Origin: JAFGBI01 sp964480725
GTDB taxonomy: Bacteria > Myxococcota_A > Polyangia > Polyangiales > Polyangiaceae
Assembly: GCA_964480725.1 (NCBI GenBank)
Contig: CAYZQO010000019.1
Location: 1-64,000 of the forward strand
Direction of reading: 5' to 3'
DNA length: 64,000 nt
Shown: positions 60,333 through 64,000 of the stretch, one piece after another
How positions within the stretch are numbered: position 1 is the first letter of the stretch
Layout of the letters: every line of letters starts with the position of its first letter
Notes under the pieces: generated by a model
The model's input: only the letters and a program-made list of their open reading frames with translations
The model's database searches: none
What the model was told of the DNA's origin: nothing
Translations under genes and position numbers: made by a program

Positions 60333-60830
60333 ATGTCGACGTCCCCTGCCAAGACGAACGCCGCCCGGATCCTCGATGCGCTGGGGATCGTCTACGAGCT
60401 GCGGCATTACCCGATCGGCGAGGAGCACCTCGACGCGGTCGAGGTCGCTGAGCGCATCGGCATGCCCCCCGAGCAGGTGTACAAGACCCTGCTGGCGCGC
60501 GGGGACCGCAACGGCCCCTGCTTCGCGGTCATCGCCGCCGACACGGAGCTGGACCTCAAGGCGCTAGCGCGCGTGTCCGGCGACCGTCACGTCGAGCTCG
60601 TGCCGCTGCGGGAGGTGACCGCCCTGACCGGCTATGTGCGGGGCGGAGTCACCGTGCTGGCGGCCCGTAAGGCCTTCCCCGTTTGGGTCGACGAGCTGTT
60701 CGAGGTCTGCGATCGGGTGAGCGTCAGCGCCGGCGTGCGCGGCACCCAGATCCTGCTCGCGCCCGTCGACTATCTGCGCGCGACCGGCGCCTCAGTCGCC
60801 CCCATTGCTCGCGCGCCCTCGCCCGGATGA
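60333..60830 (+). CDS. ybaK: Cys-tRNA(Pro) deacylase
   Basis: 165 residues of the YbaK/EbsC editing family, which hydrolyses misacylated Cys-tRNA(Pro). YELRHYPIGEEHLDAVEVAE, EQVYKTLLARGD with the conserved Lys, and GGVTVLAARKAFPVWVDE fit, with expected length. ATG 60333 lies 31 bases after the anti-sigma stop; the reading frame before it is unrelated. Confidence 0.9.
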   Translation: MSTSPAKTNAARILDALGIVYELRHYPIGEEHLDAVEVAERIGMPPEQVYKTLLARGDRNGPCFAVIAADTELDLKALARVSGDRHVELVPLREVTALTGYVRGGVTVLAARKAFPVWVDELFEVCDRVSVSAGVRGTQILLAPVDYLRATGASVAPIARAPSPG

Positions 60831-60996
60831 CGGTCCGGGTGAGCGGCCGAGCGGGAGGGACGTCCCCGCGGCACGCACCATGAGCAGCCGGACCGCGGAG
60901 CGGTGGCCCTTGCGCTCCCGCGCCCCCGATCTACGACTGGGCTCCGTCCGCGGCACCGTCATTCTGGCGCCAGCGGACCGGAACGGAGAGCTTGGA

Positions 60997-61935
60997 ATGC
61001 GGTTTCTGTTCGTCATGGACCCGGCGGAAACCATGCTGCCCGACCGGGACACGAGCTTCGCGCTGATGCGCGGCGCGATCGCGCGGGGCCATGCTTGCCT
61101 CCACTGCCGACCGGTAGACCTGTCCCACGAGGGGCGCGCGGTCACCGCTCGTTGCCGCCCCATCCACGTCCAGGATGCGGCGCCCCACGTCACCCTCGGC
61201 GAGATCGGGCGCGTGGACGTCGCAACCCTCGACGCGGTCTTCGTCCGCCAGGATCCGCCCTTCGATGTCGCCTACCTTCACCTCACGCAGATGCTCGATC
61301 TCGTCGGCGACCGGGTCCTGGTCGTCAACGCGCCCGGCGGGCTCCGAGACGCCAACGAGAAGCTGTTCGCGTTCCACTTCAGTCACCTGATGCCCCGCTC
61401 CCTCGTGTCCGCGGAGCCGGCGCTCATCCTGGATTTCGTCGCTCGAGTGGGCGGACGCGCCGTACTCAAGCCCCTCGACGGCGCCGGCGGGAGGGGGGTG
61501 GTGATCCTGGCGGTGAACGACCAGAACACGCGCTCGCTCGTCGACTTGCTCACGCAGGAGGGACGGCAGCACGCGCTCGTCCAAGAGTACCTCCCGGACG
61601 TCCGCAGGGGCGACAAGCGGGTGCTCGTGCTCGACGGTGCGCCGCTCGGGGCCATCCTCCGCGTCCCGCGCGACGACGATCTTCGCGCCAACATCCACGC
61701 CGGGGGCCGCGTCCTGCCGGCCGATCTCGACCCCAGCGAGGCCGCCCTCGTGAGCGAGGTCGGGGCGGCGCTGCGCGCTCGCGGTCTCTGGTTCGTGGGG
61801 CTCGATCTCATCGGAGGCCGCCTGATCGAGGTCAACGTCACCAGCCCGACCGGGCTGCAGGAGCTCGGTCGACACCAGGGACGGCCAGTCGAGAACACCG
61901 TGATCGAGTGGGCGGAGCGCCAGCTCACTGGCTGA
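60997..61935 (+). CDS. gshB: Glutathione synthetase
   Basis: 312 residues, normal for GshB, which joins gamma-glutamylcysteine and glycine in the second step of glutathione synthesis. It begins FLFVMDPAETMLPDRDTSFA, then VVNAPGGLRDANEKLFAFHF, VLKPLDGAGGRGVVIL (ATP-grasp glycine loop), QEYLPDVRRGDKRVLVLDG and LIEVNVTSPTGLQEL. ATG 60997 has GGAGA about 8 bases upstream and leaves the family's usual N-terminus; the frame open to 60805 overlaps ybaK. gshA was not seen. Confidence 0.93.
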   Translation: MRFLFVMDPAETMLPDRDTSFALMRGAIARGHACLHCRPVDLSHEGRAVTARCRPIHVQDAAPHVTLGEIGRVDVATLDAVFVRQDPPFDVAYLHLTQMLDLVGDRVLVVNAPGGLRDANEKLFAFHFSHLMPRSLVSAEPALILDFVARVGGRAVLKPLDGAGGRGVVILAVNDQNTRSLVDLLTQEGRQHALVQEYLPDVRRGDKRVLVLDGAPLGAILRVPRDDDLRANIHAGGRVLPADLDPSEAALVSEVGAALRARGLWFVGLDLIGGRLIEVNVTSPTGLQELGRHQGRPVENTVIEWAERQLTG

Positions 61936-62068
61936 GCCGACGCTGGACGCCGCGCACCCGTCCTGGGTGGGGACGACCGCGGACGCTCGGCGATCTCGGG
62001 CTCCACGGCCGGCGGGGAAGGCGCCAGGAATTTGGCCCGGACGCCCCACCCACCCGAGGGTGGGGGGC

Positions 62069-62386
62069 ATGCCGAGAAGCTGCGAGGTCTGCACCGGTCA
62101 CCGCTCGGTTGGACTCACCGAGGCTCCGCGAGTGGTGATGGGAAAGCATCGGATCAAGAGGGTGCTGATCGAGAGCCGGATCTTCGCGCTCTGCGAGCAC
62201 CATGTCTCCGAGCTCTTGGCGTCGGGGGCGTCCACGGTCGCGGCTGTGCAGGCGCTGTTCCGCGAGGCGGAGGGCTCCCGCTCCCTCGTGTCGCGGCGCG
62301 CCCCACTGAATCGCCGAGTCTTCCCGCCGCGCCCCGAGGGTCGGCGTGCGACGGTCGGACGCCGCGCCGGCGAATCGCGACCGTGA
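62069..62386 (+). CDS. Small putative zinc-finger protein
   Basis: 105 residues. The N-terminus has CEVC and then CEHH (RIFALCEHHVSEL), which together could bind zinc. A basic tail (RRVFPPRPEGRRATVGRR) follows a helical middle. It resembles small uncharacterised myxobacterial ORFs. ATG 62069 has GGTGGGGGG upstream; the frame before it is noise. Nothing about its function is known. Confidence 0.6.
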   Translation: MPRSCEVCTGHRSVGLTEAPRVVMGKHRIKRVLIESRIFALCEHHVSELLASGASTVAAVQALFREAEGSRSLVSRRAPLNRRVFPPRPEGRRATVGRRAGESRP

Positions 62387-62411
62387 TGGCGCGACCCCTG
62401 CGGGAGGTCCC

Positions 62412-63440
62412 GTGCGGGTCGTCACCGTCCACCGCCTGCTGCTCGGCGTGTTGGCCGCGCTCACCGCGGTGATCGTCGCCCGCGCGTGGGTCGCGCCCTC
62501 GGCCCCCGCGCGACCCGCCGTCATCGAGGTCACCGACGCCATCCCGCGCGGGGCTTCCTTGCTGGTGACCGTGAACCTGGCTGCCTGGCACGGGAGCGAG
62601 CTGGGCCGTTCGATCTTCGGGGCGACCCGGGAGGTGACCCCACTCGGGGAGGTTCGACGAGCGTGCGCCGGCGATCCCATGGCGGCGGTGCGGGTGGTCG
62701 CCCTGTCGGTTCCATCGCGGACGCTGACGACACCGGACGCAGATCTCGAGCTCGGCTTGGCGGCGGTGGGCAACCTCGATGCCGGCGCCGTGGCGGACTG
62801 CGCGTCCGCGATCGTGCGCCTTCGCGGCGGCGATCCGGTGCGCGCGCCCATCGGTGGCTTCCTGTCCGTGCGCGATCGCGACGGGACCAGCGAGGGTGAG
62901 GTCGCCGTGCGCGATGGCGGCCCGGTCCTCCTTTCCGGGGGCCGGTACCTTCGGGACATGATCGATGCGACCGAGGGTCGGGTGCCGTCCATGAGATCCG
63001 AGCCGCGGCACCGCGAGCTGCGCGACGAGGTGGGAACGGATGCGGCGCTCGTGGCCACCTGGCTGGTCCCGACGGAGGGGGAGGCGCTCACGGGCACCAT
63101 CACCGAGGTGCCCCCGGACGAGCTGGACCACGTCCGCGCGGTCGCGGCCAGCTTCCGGCTCGCACCCCGGCCGCACCTGCGCGTGCTGGTCTGGTGCGAC
63201 GCCGAAGCGCCATGCCGCAACCTCGCCGCCTCCGTGGACGCCCGGCTCCGTGAGGCGAGCAGCCCGGTCGCGCAGGCGTGGCTGGGCTTCGACCCGCGGG
63301 AGCGAGCGCGGGTCGCCACCGAGGGGAAACGCCTCACCGTGGCGATCACGCTCGAAGCGGACGAGGCACGGCGGCTGGTCGAGCTCGGGCTCCGCGCCTG
63401 GTCATCGCGCGGCCCGGACGGCGCGGCGCAGCAGCCTTGA
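62412..63440 (+). CDS. Membrane-anchored hypothetical protein
   Basis: 342 residues. GTG 62412 has GGGAGG 4 bases upstream and opens with a membrane or signal helix (LLLGVLAALTAVIVARAWV). The rest is an extracytoplasmic beta/alpha domain (AVIEVTDAIPRGASLLVTVN; LAASVDARLREASSPVAQAW) with no recognised family. The 3' end overlaps the convergent hybrid kinase gene by 39 bp. Confidence 0.6.
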   Translation: MRVVTVHRLLLGVLAALTAVIVARAWVAPSAPARPAVIEVTDAIPRGASLLVTVNLAAWHGSELGRSIFGATREVTPLGEVRRACAGDPMAAVRVVALSVPSRTLTTPDADLELGLAAVGNLDAGAVADCASAIVRLRGGDPVRAPIGGFLSVRDRDGTSEGEVAVRDGGPVLLSGGRYLRDMIDATEGRVPSMRSEPRHRELRDEVGTDAALVATWLVPTEGEALTGTITEVPPDELDHVRAVAASFRLAPRPHLRVLVWCDAEAPCRNLAASVDARLREASSPVAQAWLGFDPRERARVATEGKRLTVAITLEADEARRLVELGLRAWSSRGPDGAAQQP

Positions 63441-64000
63441 CACGCGCGCCAGATCGAAGGGCTTCTCGACGCGCCCATTCGGCACCCGCTCCAGGAACCG
63501 AGCGGCCTCGGGCGTGAACGCTCCGCCGGTCATGAACACGAGCCTCCGTTCGATGCCGGGCCGATTGAGTCGTACGGCCTCGAACAGATCCATCCCAGAA
63601 ACCGCCGGCATCATGAGATCGCAGAACACGACGTCGTAGGGCGGATCACGGAGCAGGAGCCGCAGCGCCTCCCGGCCGCTCGCGACCGTGGTGACCTCGT
63701 GCTCGCCCTCGAGCATCAACCGGAGCGCGCTGACCACGCCGGGGTCGTCGTCGATCACCAGCACCCGTGGCCGGAAGCCGAGCGAGGTCGGCGGCTCGGA
63801 GTCGAATCTATCGCGGCTCGGCGGCGAAACCTCCACGCCAGGGTGGGCCGCCGGGAGAGTGACCCGGAAGAGGTTATGACCGGCGCCGTCCGGCACAATA
63901 GCGAGGTTGCCACCGAGCGAGCGCACGATGGCAACGCCGAGCGAGAGGCCCGACCACCCCCAAACCTCCCCCGCGGCGGGCCCAAACCCGGGGTCCATCA
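63402..64000 (-). CDS. Hybrid histidine kinase, 3' part (partial)
   Basis: The gene runs past the window end, so the N-terminus is missing. The first visible residues are the end of a HATPase_c domain (GLSLGVAIVRSLGGNL, LFRVTLPAAHPG), followed by a linker and a response-regulator receiver domain: VLVIDDDPGV, FCDLMMPAVSG with the phosphorylated Asp, VFMTGG and EKPFD with the conserved Lys. It ends shortly after the receiver, without an output domain. Signal and partners cannot be told from this part. ATG 63998 lies inside the kinase domain and is not the true start. Confidence 0.85.
   Translation of the reverse strand, partial: MDPGFGPAAGEVWGWSGLSLGVAIVRSLGGNLAIVPDGAGHNLFRVTLPAAHPGVEVSPPSRDRFDSEPPTSLGFRPRVLVIDDDPGVVSALRLMLEGEHEVTTVASGREALRLLLRDPPYDVVFCDLMMPAVSGMDLFEAVRLNRPGIERRLVFMTGGAFTPEAARFLERVPNGRVEKPFDLARVSRLLRRAVRAAR

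Noticed and set aside
1..64000. tRNA, rRNA, riboswitch or mobile element
   Set aside because: No cloverleaf, rRNA segment, known aptamer pattern, transposase or terminal repeats were found on reading both strands by eye. A covariance-model search would be needed to exclude small RNAs.

Overview
This 64 kb window is very GC-rich and densely packed, and it reads like chromosomal DNA of a Myxococcota bacterium, most plausibly Polyangia-like. The evidence is a zinc-ribbon-tagged Ser/Thr kinase with a Gly/Thr-rich linker, double FHA and PilZ proteins of myxobacterial type, a C-terminal MYXO-CTERM-like sorting tail, an MXAN_5187-like protein, and many lipoproteins. No rRNA, tRNA, transposase, integrase, phage gene or CRISPR array was seen. 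Most genes are housekeeping or cell-envelope genes, and many neighbours overlap by exactly 4 bp (ATGA, GTGA or TTGA), suggesting translational coupling.

Layout. 1-4.2 kb: proB behind an AT-rich palindrome, then a trypsin-like lipoprotein, a degenerate signal-peptidase-like protein and a double-FHA zinc-ribbon protein. 4.4-9.7 kb: pcnB (minus), a DUF218 protein coupled to a HEAT-cyclophilin lipoprotein, and coaX. 9.7-14.4 kb: a repeat-rich lipoprotein, an Lgt paralogue with lost active-site residues, a beta-sandwich lipoprotein, the MXAN_5187-like protein and a small conserved-looking ORF. 14.6-20.2 kb (minus): the kinase, a lipoprotein, an RluA-type pseudouridine synthase and three unknowns. 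20.3-23.0 kb (minus): ftsE-ftsX-envC, the divisome module that activates cell-wall amidases. 23.1-28.4 kb: a formyltransferase-like protein, a PilZ protein coupled to a zinc-peptidase/TolB-propeller/outer-membrane-barrel fusion, and a lipoprotein.

28.5-36.2 kb (minus): small genes, then a four-gene operon of three beta-propeller lipoproteins plus a probable outer-membrane barrel. It is divergent from another barrel gene (36.4-38.1 kb) across a control region with a 35-bp dyad. 38.1-41.7 kb: a small protein coupled to folB (with an extra C-terminal domain), then a coupled trio ending in the MYXO-CTERM protein. 41.7-46.4 kb: an aminotransferase, a TraB-family membrane protein, an IlvE-like aminotransferase with an altered cofactor site, and a lipoprotein. 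46.5-51.0 kb: a 1,496-residue CtpH/CtpI-like P-type ATPase whose N-terminal half is a decayed second ATPase. 51.2-58.0 kb: a PlsC-type acyltransferase, a lipoprotein, a coiled-coil membrane protein, a lipoprotein-IPT-PDZ-NuoH-like fusion (the most unusual gene here) and a GH10 xylanase lipoprotein. 58.2-64 kb: phaR, an ECF sigma factor coupled to its zinc anti-sigma factor, ybaK, gshB, two unknowns, and the 3' part of a hybrid histidine kinase that runs off the window.

Strong hairpins without clear T-tracts lie between most convergent gene pairs and probably act as terminators. All function calls are by eye from motifs; none was checked against a database.
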